In this document: positions 17,844 to 26,524 of the stretch, piece after piece
Numbering within the stretch: the stretch's first letter is position 1
Layout of the letters: every line of letters begins with the position of its first letter
From: CAYMND01 sp964465065
GTDB lineage: Bacteria > Acidobacteriota > Aminicenantia > UBA2199
Length of the DNA: 64,000 nucleotides
Direction of reading: 5' to 3'
NCBI GenBank assembly: GCA_964465065.1
Contig: CAYXHZ010000001.1
Coordinates: forward strand, 62,001-126,000
Notes under the pieces: generated by a model
Told to the model about the DNA's origin: nothing
Seen by the model: only the letters and a program-made list of their open reading frames with translations
Databases searched by the model: none
Position numbers and translations under genes: made by a program

Positions 17844-19296
17844 TTTCTACGTACTCCAGGATGACTTCACGGTCATCGAAATGCTCGGTGCGATCGGCGA
17901 ATATCTGGTAATCCTCGTGCCCCTTGCCGGCCACGACCACCAGGTCGCCGGCCTGGGCCAGCTGGATCGCCCTGCCGATCGCCTGCCTGCGGTCGAGCAC
18001 GATTTCGTAGGCCGTGAAGGTGTCGGGAAAGCCGGCCTTGACCTGTTCGGCGATGCTGGTCGGATCCTCCCGGCGCGGATTGTCGTTGGTCAGGATCACC
18101 CGATCCGCCAGCGCCGCGGCCATGGCCGCCATGCGCGGACGTTTGCTGGCGTCGCGGTTGCCGCCGGCGCCGAAAACCAGGATGATCTTGCCCCGGCACA
18201 GTTCGCGCAGCGAACTGAGCATCGAGCGCAGGGCGTCGTCGGTGTGCGCGTAATCCACCATCACGGCCACGGGTTCAAGGCAGACCATTTCCAGGCGTCC
18301 CCGAACCGGACCGTAGCAACGGACGCGCTGCTCGATGCGCGGGCCATCCATACCACAGACCTGAGCCGAAGCCACTGCGGCCATGAGGTTGTAAACGTTG
18401 ACCCGCCCGATCAAAGGGCTGAACAGTTGCAACACCCCTTTGGGAGTGGCCAGCTGTACATGGGTTCCGCCCAGACCGTAAACGGTTTTGAGGGGATGGA
18501 TGTCGGCGTCATGGGAAAAGCCGAAAGTCAGGTAGCGGCAATCCAACTCGTCGATGATCTGGGAAGCCCGGCGGTCGTCGTAGTTGATGATGGCCCAGCC
18601 GTCACTGTCCACGAGGCGAAACAGGCTGAGCTTGGCGGAAAAGTAACTTTCCATGTCGCCATGAACGTCGAGATGGTCCCCGGAAAACGAGGTGAAGATC
18701 GCCTGGTCGAACGACACCCCGGCCAGACGCCGCTGCACCATGGCCATCGAGGACACCTCCATGACCAGGTGTCTGAGCGGAGACATGGCGCCGGCCTTGG
18801 CCAGGAACGCGTACAGATCGACGGCCTCGGGGGTCGTCAACGCCGATTTTTCGCTGTAGTCACCGGTCGACATGCCCAGGGTGCCCACCCGGGCCACCCG
18901 GCCGTTATCGGCAAGGATCTCGGCCAGCAGACCGGTGACGGTGGTCTTGCCGTTGGTACCGGTTACGCCGATGACCTGAATATCGTGGATGGGCACGCCC
19001 CAGAATTGACAGGCGATTCGGGCCATGGCCGACCGTTCGTCGCCGACGACCGCCCAGGCGATATCGCGGCGTTGCGGCCTTTCCACGCCGCTCAGCACAG
19101 CGACGGCTCCGTTGGCAATGGCCGCATCTATGTAGCTCAGACCGTTCTCCTTGGCCCCATGGATGGCCACAAAGAGATTTCCGGGCGACACCTTGCGGGA
19201 ATCGTAGGCGATGCCGGTGATTTCGACATCCAGATTGCCGTTGGTTTCGATCAGAGTCGTATCGGCGAGCAGTTGCGACAAGAGGTTGCTTTTCAT
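17821..19296 (-). CDS. murE: UDP-MurNAc-tripeptide synthetase, probably meso-diaminopimelate adding
   Basis: MurE (491 residues) adds the third stem residue. The ATP loop is TGTNGKTTVTGLLAEIL, and the specificity motif reads TNDNPRREDP; the D-N-P-R form is that of enzymes adding meso-diaminopimelate rather than lysine. The catalytic region MVDYAHTDDALRSML and the C-terminal AGKGHEDYQI are present. The start overlaps the ftsI stop by four bases (ATGA). A DAP-type wall agrees with the Gram-negative features of the window. Confidence 0.96.
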   Translation of the reverse strand: MKSNLLSQLLADTTLIETNGNLDVEITGIAYDSRKVSPGNLFVAIHGAKENGLSYIDAAIANGAVAVLSGVERPQRRDIAWAVVGDERSAMARIACQFWGVPIHDIQVIGVTGTNGKTTVTGLLAEILADNGRVARVGTLGMSTGDYSEKSALTTPEAVDLYAFLAKAGAMSPLRHLVMEVSSMAMVQRRLAGVSFDQAIFTSFSGDHLDVHGDMESYFSAKLSLFRLVDSDGWAIINYDDRRASQIIDELDCRYLTFGFSHDADIHPLKTVYGLGGTHVQLATPKGVLQLFSPLIGRVNVYNLMAAVASAQVCGMDGPRIEQRVRCYGPVRGRLEMVCLEPVAVMVDYAHTDDALRSMLSSLRELCRGKIILVFGAGGNRDASKRPRMAAMAAALADRVILTNDNPRREDPTSIAEQVKAGFPDTFTAYEIVLDRRQAIGRAIQLAQAGDLVVVAGKGHEDYQIFADRTEHFDDREVILEYVENVRKNTD

Positions 19297-20996
19297 ATCC
19301 GGATCTCCGTTCCGCCAGTCCGTTGCGGAAAGACCTTGAGGTAGACCATGACGCTCTCGGCGATCTCCCGGAACAGAGGCGCGGCCACGTCACCGCCGTA
19401 ATAGACATCCTGAGGCTCGTCGATGACCACATAGATGGTCACACGGGGGTCTCCGGCCGGGAAAAATCCGCCGAAAGACGACATGTAGCTCCGGGTGTAT
19501 TTCCCGTTGACGACCTTTTTGGCCGTACCGGTTTTCCCGGCCACGTCCAGACCGACGATCTCCGCTTTCCGGCCGGTGCCTTCGGTCACCACAGACTGTA
19601 GGATGGAGATCATGCGACTGCATGTCGAATCAGAGATGACCCTGGTACCCGGCTGAGACACGACCGCTACATCCCCGATCCGGGTCACCAGCCGCGGCGG
19701 CAGCAAACAGCCTCCGCTGGCCAGCACGTTGAAGGCCTGGGCCATCTGCACCGGCGTGACCAGAATCTCGTAGCCGAAAGCCAGAAAGGCCGTCGATACG
19801 TCCGACCAGCGGTTGAGCGGATGCAGCAGGCCCCGTTCCTCGGCCGGAAGCGGCAGGCCGGTTTTTCGGCCGAAACCGAAGGTTGAGATGGCCCGGTAAA
19901 ACCGTTCCCGGCCCAGCAGCAAGGCGATTCTGGCCGCTCCGATATTGCTGGAATGGATCAGCACTTCTTCAAAAGTGAGACTGGTATAGGGTTTGTGATC
20001 GGTAATGATCTGGCCCCGGTAGCGGAATTCACCGTTGCCGCAGTCGAATACCTGCTGCGGGTAGCAGACGTTTTCCTCCAGGGCGGCGCTGGCCGTCACC
20101 AGCTTGAAGGTGGATCCCGGATCGTACAGCAAGGATACCGCCCGGTTCTTGACCCGGTCGCGGGATTCGTTGCCCAGCTGCGCCGGCAGATATCCCGGAG
20201 CGCTGGCCATGGCCAGGATGTCGCCGTTGCGACTGTCCATGACCAACACACTGCCGCCCTTGGCCGACAAGGCCTGCAGCGTCCGGTTCAAGGCCCGCTC
20301 CACGAAAAACTGCACGGCCGTGTCTATGGTCAGGTGCACGTCCTGACCGGGGACAGGCTGCTTGAGGTATTCGAAACGGAACACCTGCTTGTGCGCGTCC
20401 AGCAGAGCCTCGATCTGCCCGCCCTGACCGCTGATTTCCCGGTCCAGGGCGAACTCGATCCCCTCCAGACCCTGCTCGTCGATTCCGACGCCGCCCAGGA
20501 TATGGGCGGCCGTTGCCGCCTGCGGATAAATCCGCTTGTGCTCCTTCCAGAAGCCCAGCACCTCGGTGGCCTTCTCCCGGGCCTGCAGACTGGACAGCGT
20601 CTGGTATTCCTCCGCCGTCAGCTTGCGCTTGACCCAGATGAAGCGGTCGCCGTTGCGGATCCTTTTCCAGATATCCCGGCGCTGGTCGGATTTGAGCGCC
20701 AGCGCTCGATACACTTTTTCGAAAATCCGTTCGGTCTGTTCCGGTTCGCGGTTGCTCAGGAAGGCCGAATACGCCTCGACCGATATGGCCAGAATCTGTC
20801 CGTTGCGGTCGTAAATAGTGCCCCGTTTGGGATTGGAGTCGAAAATGCGTTTGCTCTGGGAACGGACCTTGAGCATATTGTGGTTGTAATCGAAGATCTG
20901 CACCTTGACCAGCATTGAAGTGAGGAACAGCGCCCAGACCAGCAGCCCGTAGAAGACCACCAGCCCCCGATTGCGTTCCATGCGGTTCAATGCCAT
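19293..20996 (-). CDS. ftsI: division transpeptidase FtsI (class B penicillin-binding protein)
   Basis: This 567-residue protein has a single N-terminal membrane helix (VVFYGLLVWALFLTSML), a dimerisation domain beginning KRGTIYDRNGQILA, and a transpeptidase domain. The three active-site motifs are SxxK in DPGSTFKLVTA, SxN in IHSSNIGAA, and KTG in DVAGKTGTAKK. It crosslinks septal peptidoglycan with FtsW. It begins five bases after ftsL ends and overlaps murE. No C-terminal PASTA domain is present. Confidence 0.96.
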   Translation of the reverse strand: MALNRMERNRGLVVFYGLLVWALFLTSMLVKVQIFDYNHNMLKVRSQSKRIFDSNPKRGTIYDRNGQILAISVEAYSAFLSNREPEQTERIFEKVYRALALKSDQRRDIWKRIRNGDRFIWVKRKLTAEEYQTLSSLQAREKATEVLGFWKEHKRIYPQAATAAHILGGVGIDEQGLEGIEFALDREISGQGGQIEALLDAHKQVFRFEYLKQPVPGQDVHLTIDTAVQFFVERALNRTLQALSAKGGSVLVMDSRNGDILAMASAPGYLPAQLGNESRDRVKNRAVSLLYDPGSTFKLVTASAALEENVCYPQQVFDCGNGEFRYRGQIITDHKPYTSLTFEEVLIHSSNIGAARIALLLGRERFYRAISTFGFGRKTGLPLPAEERGLLHPLNRWSDVSTAFLAFGYEILVTPVQMAQAFNVLASGGCLLPPRLVTRIGDVAVVSQPGTRVISDSTCSRMISILQSVVTEGTGRKAEIVGLDVAGKTGTAKKVVNGKYTRSYMSSFGGFFPAGDPRVTIYVVIDEPQDVYYGGDVAAPLFREIAESVMVYLKVFPQRTGGTEIRI

Positions 20997-21001
20997 CTCG
21001 T

Positions 21002-21283
21002 TTACTCCGTCAGGACCTTGATGTATTGATCACCCTGGGGATACTGATAACTGAGCTGTTGGGTCACCACCGTCTCGACCCGTTGCAGGTTGAGCAGGGC
21101 TGCCCTCTTGGCCAGCAATTGATCGATCTCTTCCTTCAAACCGTCCCGTTCGCTGCTGAGCCGCTGCAGCTGATAACCGTAGTTGATGCTGGCCAGGTTG
21201 AGATTGAGGTAGACGGCCAGAAGCGAAAAAACGACCGCCACCGCCAGGAATATGCCGCCCAGCTTTCTGACCGTCGGTTTCAT
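21002..21283 (-). CDS. ftsL: cell-division protein FtsL
   Basis: A 93-residue bitopic protein with basic N-terminus, one helix (IFLAVAVVFSLLAVYLNL) and a heptad-like coiled coil (YQLQRLSSERDGLKEEIDQL) has the size and topology of FtsL. The sequence itself is too short and variable for identity; position between rsmH and ftsI is decisive. The frame stays open upstream into rsmH, but the ATG at 21283 overlaps the rsmH stop (ATGA) and precedes the helix directly. Confidence 0.88.
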   Translation of the reverse strand: MKPTVRKLGGIFLAVAVVFSLLAVYLNLNLASINYGYQLQRLSSERDGLKEEIDQLLAKRAALLNLQRVETVVTQQLSYQYPQGDQYIKVLTE

Positions 21284-22164
21284 CGGACCCTCATGTCGCG
21301 CAGCTTGGCCGACCGGGAAGGAAAGTTCTCCTCCACCTCGCGGCTCGAAGGCAGGCGCGGACTGGGCTTGACCAGTTCGACGATCTTCTGGCGGGCCAGT
21401 TCGCGGCCGGCCTGCTTGACCAGGCGGTCCTCGACCGAATGGTAGGTCAGGATCAGGATGCGGCCGCCCTTCTCCACGAGGGTCGGCAAGCGGCTGATAA
21501 AATCGGCCAGACGGGCCAATTCGCCGTTGACTTCGATACGGATGGCCTGAAAGACCCGGGCCGCCGGATGCAGCGAGCCGGGACGCGGGTGCCATTTGCA
21601 GACCGTCTCGATCAGTCCCGACAATTCCACTGTCGTCTGGAAGGGGTTCCTGATGCGATGGTGCACGATGCTTTCGACGATGCGTTCGGCCTGGTCGACC
21701 TCCCCGTAACGGCGCAAAACATCGAGCAGCCGCTCGAAGGAATAGCCGTTGACCACGTCGGCCGCAGTCAGAGTCTGACGCCGATCCTTGCGCATGTCCA
21801 GGGGGCCGGCGTAACGGTGCGAGAAGCCGCGCTCGGCGCTGGCCAGCTGAACCATGGACAGGCCGGGGTCGATCAGCAGAGCCGAGACGGAGGCGGGCGC
21901 GATGGGATGCAAATCCGGCAGATCACAGAAATCGCCGTGCACGAAACTCACCCGGTCGGCAAAGGCGGCCAGCCGGGTCCGGGCTTGCTGCAGACTTTCC
22001 AGGTCCTGGTCGACGGCGACGACACGGATGTCGGGGCAGGCCTGCAGCACCCGTGCGCTGTGACCGCCCATACCGAGGGTGCAATCGACAAAGAGACGGC
22101 CTGACGTGGCCTGGACCGCCTCCAGCACCTCGCTATTCATGACCGGGTAATGATTCCTGTCCAT
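21280..22164 (-). CDS. rsmH: 16S rRNA (cytosine1402-N4)-methyltransferase RsmH (MraW)
   Basis: This 294-residue SAM-dependent enzyme methylates N4 of C1402 in 16S rRNA. Typical text is HYPVMNSEVLEAV, the SAM site VDCTLGMGGHSARVLQ, LLIDPGLSMVQLASAERGF and RVFQAIRIEVNGEL, ending in ILTYHSVEDRLVK. The family usually has LIDLGVSSxQLD; the IDPGLSMVQLA form here is slightly off. It starts 32 bases inside the mraZ coding end and overlaps ftsL by four. Confidence 0.96.
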   Translation of the reverse strand: MDRNHYPVMNSEVLEAVQATSGRLFVDCTLGMGGHSARVLQACPDIRVVAVDQDLESLQQARTRLAAFADRVSFVHGDFCDLPDLHPIAPASVSALLIDPGLSMVQLASAERGFSHRYAGPLDMRKDRRQTLTAADVVNGYSFERLLDVLRRYGEVDQAERIVESIVHHRIRNPFQTTVELSGLIETVCKWHPRPGSLHPAARVFQAIRIEVNGELARLADFISRLPTLVEKGGRILILTYHSVEDRLVKQAGRELARQKIVELVKPSPRLPSSREVEENFPSRSAKLRDMRVR

Positions 22165-22609
22165 TGAGCACCATAGCGACTTTCTGCAGTTTATCCTCGG
22201 AAAAGTCCCCGTTGAGGGCCTTGTCCCTGAACATTCCGTCGTTCCAGACCACCAAGTGATCGATCTTGCCGACCACCCGGATGGATTCGTCGAGCCTGGC
22301 CGACTCGCGCAGCTCAGGCGGCATCAGGATCCGACCGCGGTTGTCGATTTCCGCTTCGCAGCCCCAAAAACTGGTGCGGTTGATGAACTCCTCCACTTCC
22401 GGGGTGCGGACACGCATTTTTTCAATCGTCTCTTCGAGCCTTTCCCAGACTTTCAACGGGTAAACCATGATCCGGTCGCCGTTGAGCGAAGTCAGGTACA
22501 ACTCCATGCCGAACTGGGTTTCGAAGATGGAATGGTAACGGGCCGGCACCTTGATGCGGCCTTTGTCGTCAATCTTCAGTAAATAACTGCCTCGAAATCG
22601 ACTGCTCAT
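22133..22609 (-). CDS. mraZ: transcriptional regulator MraZ
   Basis: MraZ (158 residues) is the AbrB-like DNA-binding protein that heads division clusters and represses its own operon in E. coli. Two swapped-hairpin repeats are seen: FRGSYLLKIDDKGRIKVPARY and, later, GCEAEIDNRGRILMPPELRE. The start codon follows a run of three TGGGA repeats with exact 10-base period, the known MraZ operator pattern. It is the first gene of a transcript of about 14 kb. Confidence 0.96.
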   Translation of the reverse strand: MSSRFRGSYLLKIDDKGRIKVPARYHSIFETQFGMELYLTSLNGDRIMVYPLKVWERLEETIEKMRVRTPEVEEFINRTSFWGCEAEIDNRGRILMPPELRESARLDESIRVVGKIDHLVVWNDGMFRDKALNGDFSEDKLQKVAMVLNGQESLPGHE

Positions 22610-22633
22610 CCCACTTCATCCCATTTCTTCCCA
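22609..22633 (-). promoter_or_regulatory. MraZ box: three TGGGA direct repeats at 10-base period
   Basis: Read on the minus strand, TGGGA occurs at 22633-22629, 22623-22619 and 22613-22609. E. coli MraZ binds TGGG repeats with five-base spacers, the same period. The last A of the third repeat is the A of the mraZ ATG, and the middle repeat is placed where a Shine-Dalgarno would be. Confidence 0.8.
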
Positions 22634-22636
22634 CAA

Positions 22637-22666
22637 ATGATATACTATCCCTTTTTCGATTGTCAA
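22637..22666 (-). promoter_or_regulatory. promoter of the division (dcw) operon
   Basis: Minus-strand TTGACA (22661-22666), 18-base spacer, TATCAT (22637-22642). Transcription would begin near 22630, giving a leader of about 20 bases that consists almost only of the MraZ repeats. Confidence 0.7.
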
Positions 22667-22807
22667 GAAAAAAATATAAAAAAACCCGATCGTCCAGAAG
22701 AATTCACAGACCGGACAGGAGAGCGGGAAAGCGGGGACGGCGCCCCAGTCCCCGGCCTGCCCTTTCCCCGCTCTTCCAGTCAGGTTCCCGGTACAGGAAA
22801 AAATCGA

Positions 22808-22836
22808 TTGACACGCTAGATATAGTGAAATATAAT
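22808..22836 (+). promoter_or_regulatory. perfect consensus sigma-70 promoter of nrdJ
   Basis: TTGACA (22808-22813), exactly 17 bases, TATAAT (22831-22836). An in-frame ATG inside the -10 box cannot be the nrdJ start, which fixes the start at 22865. No cobalamin riboswitch fits in the short leader of roughly 20 bases. Confidence 0.85.
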
Positions 22837-22864
22837 GACCGACGCCCAACCCATAGGAGGAGAC

Positions 22865-24946
22865 ATGGCTCATTTCCCCGAAAACGCTCTGACCATTTTA
22901 CAGGCCCGTTACTTCAAGAAAAACGCCGCCGGCGAGCTGATCGAAAAAAGTCCCGAGCAGTTGTTTGAACGGGTCGCCGCCCATATCGCCGCCGTCGAGA
23001 AGAGCGCCGAACAGCAGAAAAAATGGAAAAAGCTTTTCAAGGAAATGATGCTGGAGCAAAAATTCATGCCCAACTCCCCGACTCTGACCGGCGCCGGACG
23101 CGGTCTGTGCCTGTCGGCCTGTTTCGTCCTGCCGATCGAGGATTCCCTGGACCACATCTTCGAAACGGTCAAGAACGCCGCCCTGGTCCACAAGGAAGGC
23201 GGCGGGACGGGCTTCGACTTCTCCCGCATCCGACCCAACGGCAGCTTCGTCAACAAGACACAGGGCATCGCTTCCGGACCGCTTTCCTTTCTCAAGGTCA
23301 TCGACGCCGGCACAGAGGCCGTCAAGCAGGGCGGTACCCGACGCGGCGCCAACATGGGCGTACTGCGGATCGATCACCCCGACATCGAAGAATTCATCAC
23401 CATGAAACTCGATGGCAAAAGCGCCCAGAATTTCAATATCTCGGTGGCCGTCACCGACATCTTCATCGACGCTTTGCAGCAGAAAGGAAACTATGACCTG
23501 ATCGATCCGCGCACCAAGCAGGTCACCGCCTCCCTGCCCGCCCAGACAGTCTTCGACAAGATCGTCGAATCGGCCTGGTGCAACGGCGATCCCGGCCTGA
23601 TCTTCATCGACCGCATCAACGCCCTCAACCCGACCCGCGCCCAGGGTCCGATCCGGGCCACCAACCCCTGTGGCGAGCAACCGCTTCACGACTACGAATC
23701 CTGCAACCTGGGATCGATCAATCTGGCCCGCTTTTTCAAGGCCGAGGCCCCGGACCTTTTCGACTGGACCGACTTCGCCGATACCATCCACAAAGGAATC
23801 CGCTTCCTGGACAACGTCATCGACGCCAACATCTACCCCCTGCCCCAGATCGACGCCATGGCCAAAGGAAACCGCCGCGTCGGCCTGGGCGTCATGGGCC
23901 TTGCCGACCTGCTCATCCTGATGAAGCTGCGTTACGACACCGTCGCCGCCCGGGACGTGTCGGCCAAGATCATCCGCTTCATGAAAGAGGAGGCCGTAAA
24001 GGCCTCGGTCGAACTGGCCGGGGAACGGGGTTCCTTTCCCAATATCGCCCAATCGACCTACGCTGACCAAAAGATGCGCAACGCCACCGTTCTCAGCATC
24101 GCCCCCACCGGTACCATCTCGCGCATCTGCGGCTGCTCTTCGAGCATCGAACCCGTTTTCGCCTTCAGGACCGTGTCGAAGATTCTGGACCGGGAGATCA
24201 TCGACCTGCACCCCCTCTATCAGCAATGGCAGGATAAGCACCCCGGCGAACCCCAGCCGGACTGGCTGGTCACCGCCGCCGAGATCAGCCCGCTCGACCA
24301 CATCCTCATGCAGGAAGTATTCCAGAAAGAGGTCGACAGCGCCGTCTCCAAGACCATCAATTTCCCCAACCAAGCCAGTCGGGAGGAAATCGCCGCCGCC
24401 TACCTGATGGCCTTCCAGAAAGAAATCAAGGGCATCACCGTTTACCGGGACGGCTGCCGCTCGGTACAGGTGCTCAACGACATGAGCAAACTCACCCCGG
24501 TTCCCCAGAAACGCCCCGACGCCCTGCCCTCGACCACCCACAAGATCCAAACCGGCCTGGGCCGGCTCTACGTCACCATATCCGAGCTCAACAACCGACC
24601 TTTCGAAATATTCTGCTCGATCGGCAAGAGCGGCTATTCGACCATGGCCGACGCCGAGGCCATCGGCCGCCTGATTTCCATGGCCCTGCGCAGCGGTATC
24701 CCGCCCCGCGAGGTGATTCAGCAGCTCAAAGGGATCGGCGGTTCCGAGCAGGTCTTTCACAACGGCAACCTGATCCAGTCCATTCCCGATGCCGTGGCCC
24801 AGGTTCTGGAACGCCATATCGGCGAAACGGCGACCATCAGCAAAGACCTCAGCCAGCTGCGCTGCCCGCTCTGTTACGCTTCGCTGCCGGACGAGAAATG
24901 CCCGGTATGCCCCAACTGCGGCTGGACCCGCTGCGGTGGCGCCTGA
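22865..24946 (+). CDS. nrdJ: adenosylcobalamin-dependent ribonucleoside-diphosphate reductase
   Basis: This 693-residue class II reductase makes deoxyribonucleotides using B12 and needs no oxygen. Family text includes KFMPNSPTLTGAGR, HKEGGGTGFDFSRIRPNGS, the catalytic loop NPCGEQPLHDYESCNLGS and LSIAPTGTISRICGCSSSIEP. The C-terminus has paired cysteines, CPLCYASLPDEKCPVCPNC, typical of the NrdJ tail and probably zinc binding. The ATG at 22865 follows AGGAGGAGAC; an earlier in-frame ATG lies in the promoter. It is divergent from the division operon. Confidence 0.96.
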   Translation: MAHFPENALTILQARYFKKNAAGELIEKSPEQLFERVAAHIAAVEKSAEQQKKWKKLFKEMMLEQKFMPNSPTLTGAGRGLCLSACFVLPIEDSLDHIFETVKNAALVHKEGGGTGFDFSRIRPNGSFVNKTQGIASGPLSFLKVIDAGTEAVKQGGTRRGANMGVLRIDHPDIEEFITMKLDGKSAQNFNISVAVTDIFIDALQQKGNYDLIDPRTKQVTASLPAQTVFDKIVESAWCNGDPGLIFIDRINALNPTRAQGPIRATNPCGEQPLHDYESCNLGSINLARFFKAEAPDLFDWTDFADTIHKGIRFLDNVIDANIYPLPQIDAMAKGNRRVGLGVMGLADLLILMKLRYDTVAARDVSAKIIRFMKEEAVKASVELAGERGSFPNIAQSTYADQKMRNATVLSIAPTGTISRICGCSSSIEPVFAFRTVSKILDREIIDLHPLYQQWQDKHPGEPQPDWLVTAAEISPLDHILMQEVFQKEVDSAVSKTINFPNQASREEIAAAYLMAFQKEIKGITVYRDGCRSVQVLNDMSKLTPVPQKRPDALPSTTHKIQTGLGRLYVTISELNNRPFEIFCSIGKSGYSTMADAEAIGRLISMALRSGIPPREVIQQLKGIGGSEQVFHNGNLIQSIPDAVAQVLERHIGETATISKDLSQLRCPLCYASLPDEKCPVCPNCGWTRCGGA

Positions 24947-24952
24947 TCCGGT

Positions 24953-26518
24953 CTATTTGCCCAGAACCTCGCGGATCTTGCCGGACAGAGACTTCATGGT
25001 GAAGGGTTTCTGCAGAAAAAACACCCCATCGTCCAGAATGCCGTGATGAGCGATGATATCGGCGGTGTACCCGGACATGAACATCCGTTTGATATCCGGA
25101 TAGAGCGCCAGCACAGCCTTGGCCAGTTCGCGGCCGTTCATTTCCGGCATGACCACATCGCTGATCAGCAGATGAATGTTTCCGTGATGTTCCCGGGCCA
25201 GACGGATCGCCTCGGCCGGTACCGACGCGGCCAGAACCCGGTACCCGAAAGATTCCAGCATGACGGTGATCATCTCCAGAATCGCCGCCTCGTCCTCGAC
25301 GACCAATATGGTTTCCGTGCCCGATTTGACGCTCTCGTCTTCCAGGTCCTCACTCTGGCCCGTTTCCGGACCGCAGTACCGGGGCAGGTAGATCCGGAAA
25401 ACGGTTCCCTGACCGGGGCTGCTGTCGACCATGATATGCCCCCTGTTCTGGGTGACGATGCCGTACACCATGGACAAACCCAGCCCCGTGCCCGCTCCCA
25501 CTTCTTTGGTGGTGAAGAAAGGCTCGAACAGTCTGTCCAGCACCGCTTGATCCATCCCGCAGCCGGTATCGGCCACACTGAGCAGGATGTACTCGCCCGC
25601 CGGCACCCCCTTGTGCAGCCCCAAAAAGTCATCGTTACGCCCCACCATGGCCGTGGCGATGGTGATCTGCCCGCCGGCGGGACCGATGGCGTCGCGGGCG
25701 TTGACGCAGAGATTGGTCATGATCTGGTCCAGCTGGGAAGGATCCATGTTGACCCAGCACGAATTCTGTTCAGACCGCCAGTTCAGTTCGATGTGCTCGC
25801 CCAGCAGGCGTTTGAGCATGCTCAACATGCCGGCCACGACCCCATTGAGATCCAGGACCTTGGGCGCGATGGTCTGTTTGCGGGCATAGGCCAGCAGCTG
25901 CCGGGTCAGTGCGGACGAACGCTCGGCCGCCAGGCGCACCTCGTTGAGATTGGCGACGATCGCATGGTCGGCCTCGATCTTCTTCAATGCCAGTTCGATG
26001 TGGCCCAGAATCACCCCCAGCATGTTGTTGAAATCGTGGGCGACCCCGCCGGCCAGGCGCCCGACCGATTCCAGCTTTTGGGCCTGCTGCAGCTGCGCTT
26101 CCCGTTCCCGCAAGGCGTTCTCGGCCTTCTCCAGGCGTTTGGCCGTCTCCTGTTCCCGAAAAACCCTGTCCAGGGCCGGCGGCAGCAAATCCAGCAAGTC
26201 CATGCCCTTGACCAGGTAATCGGCGGCGCCGAGTTTCATCATCTCCACCGCCAAACGTTCGTCGCCCTGACCGGTCATGATGATGAACGGAACCACACTT
26301 CCCAACCGGTTCAGGCGGTTCACCAGATCGCTGCCGGACATGTCGGGAAGCTTCTGGTCCAGCACCAGAACCAGTTCCGGTTCGCTGCCGATCAATTCGA
26401 TCGCCTGAGCGCCGTTGGCCGCGCTGACCGCTGAATAACCGATCTTGTTGAGGGTTTTCCGAATCAGATTGCGGAGCCCCTCGTCATCTTCAACCACCAA
26501 GACCCGTCGGCTGTCCAT
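24953..26518 (-). CDS. hybrid signalling protein: receiver - histidine kinase - receiver
   Basis: The 521-residue protein has a first receiver (residues 5-120, phospho-Asp in VLVLDQKLPDMSG), then a coiled linker, a HisKA domain with H-box GGVAHDFNNMLGVILGHIEL, and an HATPase_c domain (N-box DQIMTNLCVNARDAI; G1 VADTGCGMD; G2 GTGLGLSMVYGI). A second receiver follows, with phospho-Asp in LLISDVVMPEMNG and the ending FLQKPF. No membrane segment or sensor domain is seen, so it probably takes its signal from the response regulator or kinase encoded just upstream. Output is unknown. Confidence 0.92.
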   Translation of the reverse strand: MDSRRVLVVEDDEGLRNLIRKTLNKIGYSAVSAANGAQAIELIGSEPELVLVLDQKLPDMSGSDLVNRLNRLGSVVPFIIMTGQGDERLAVEMMKLGAADYLVKGMDLLDLLPPALDRVFREQETAKRLEKAENALREREAQLQQAQKLESVGRLAGGVAHDFNNMLGVILGHIELALKKIEADHAIVANLNEVRLAAERSSALTRQLLAYARKQTIAPKVLDLNGVVAGMLSMLKRLLGEHIELNWRSEQNSCWVNMDPSQLDQIMTNLCVNARDAIGPAGGQITIATAMVGRNDDFLGLHKGVPAGEYILLSVADTGCGMDQAVLDRLFEPFFTTKEVGAGTGLGLSMVYGIVTQNRGHIMVDSSPGQGTVFRIYLPRYCGPETGQSEDLEDESVKSGTETILVVEDEAAILEMITVMLESFGYRVLAASVPAEAIRLAREHHGNIHLLISDVVMPEMNGRELAKAVLALYPDIKRMFMSGYTADIIAHHGILDDGVFFLQKPFTMKSLSGKIREVLGK

Positions 26519-26524
26519 CCGTCA

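Noticed and set aside
22837..22864. Possible cobalamin riboswitch ahead of the B12-dependent reductase
   Set aside because: The leader between promoter and start is only about 20 bases, far too short.
22898..24817. 639-codon minus-strand frame
   Set aside because: Exactly antisense to nrdJ, which is identified beyond doubt; the product resembles no protein.
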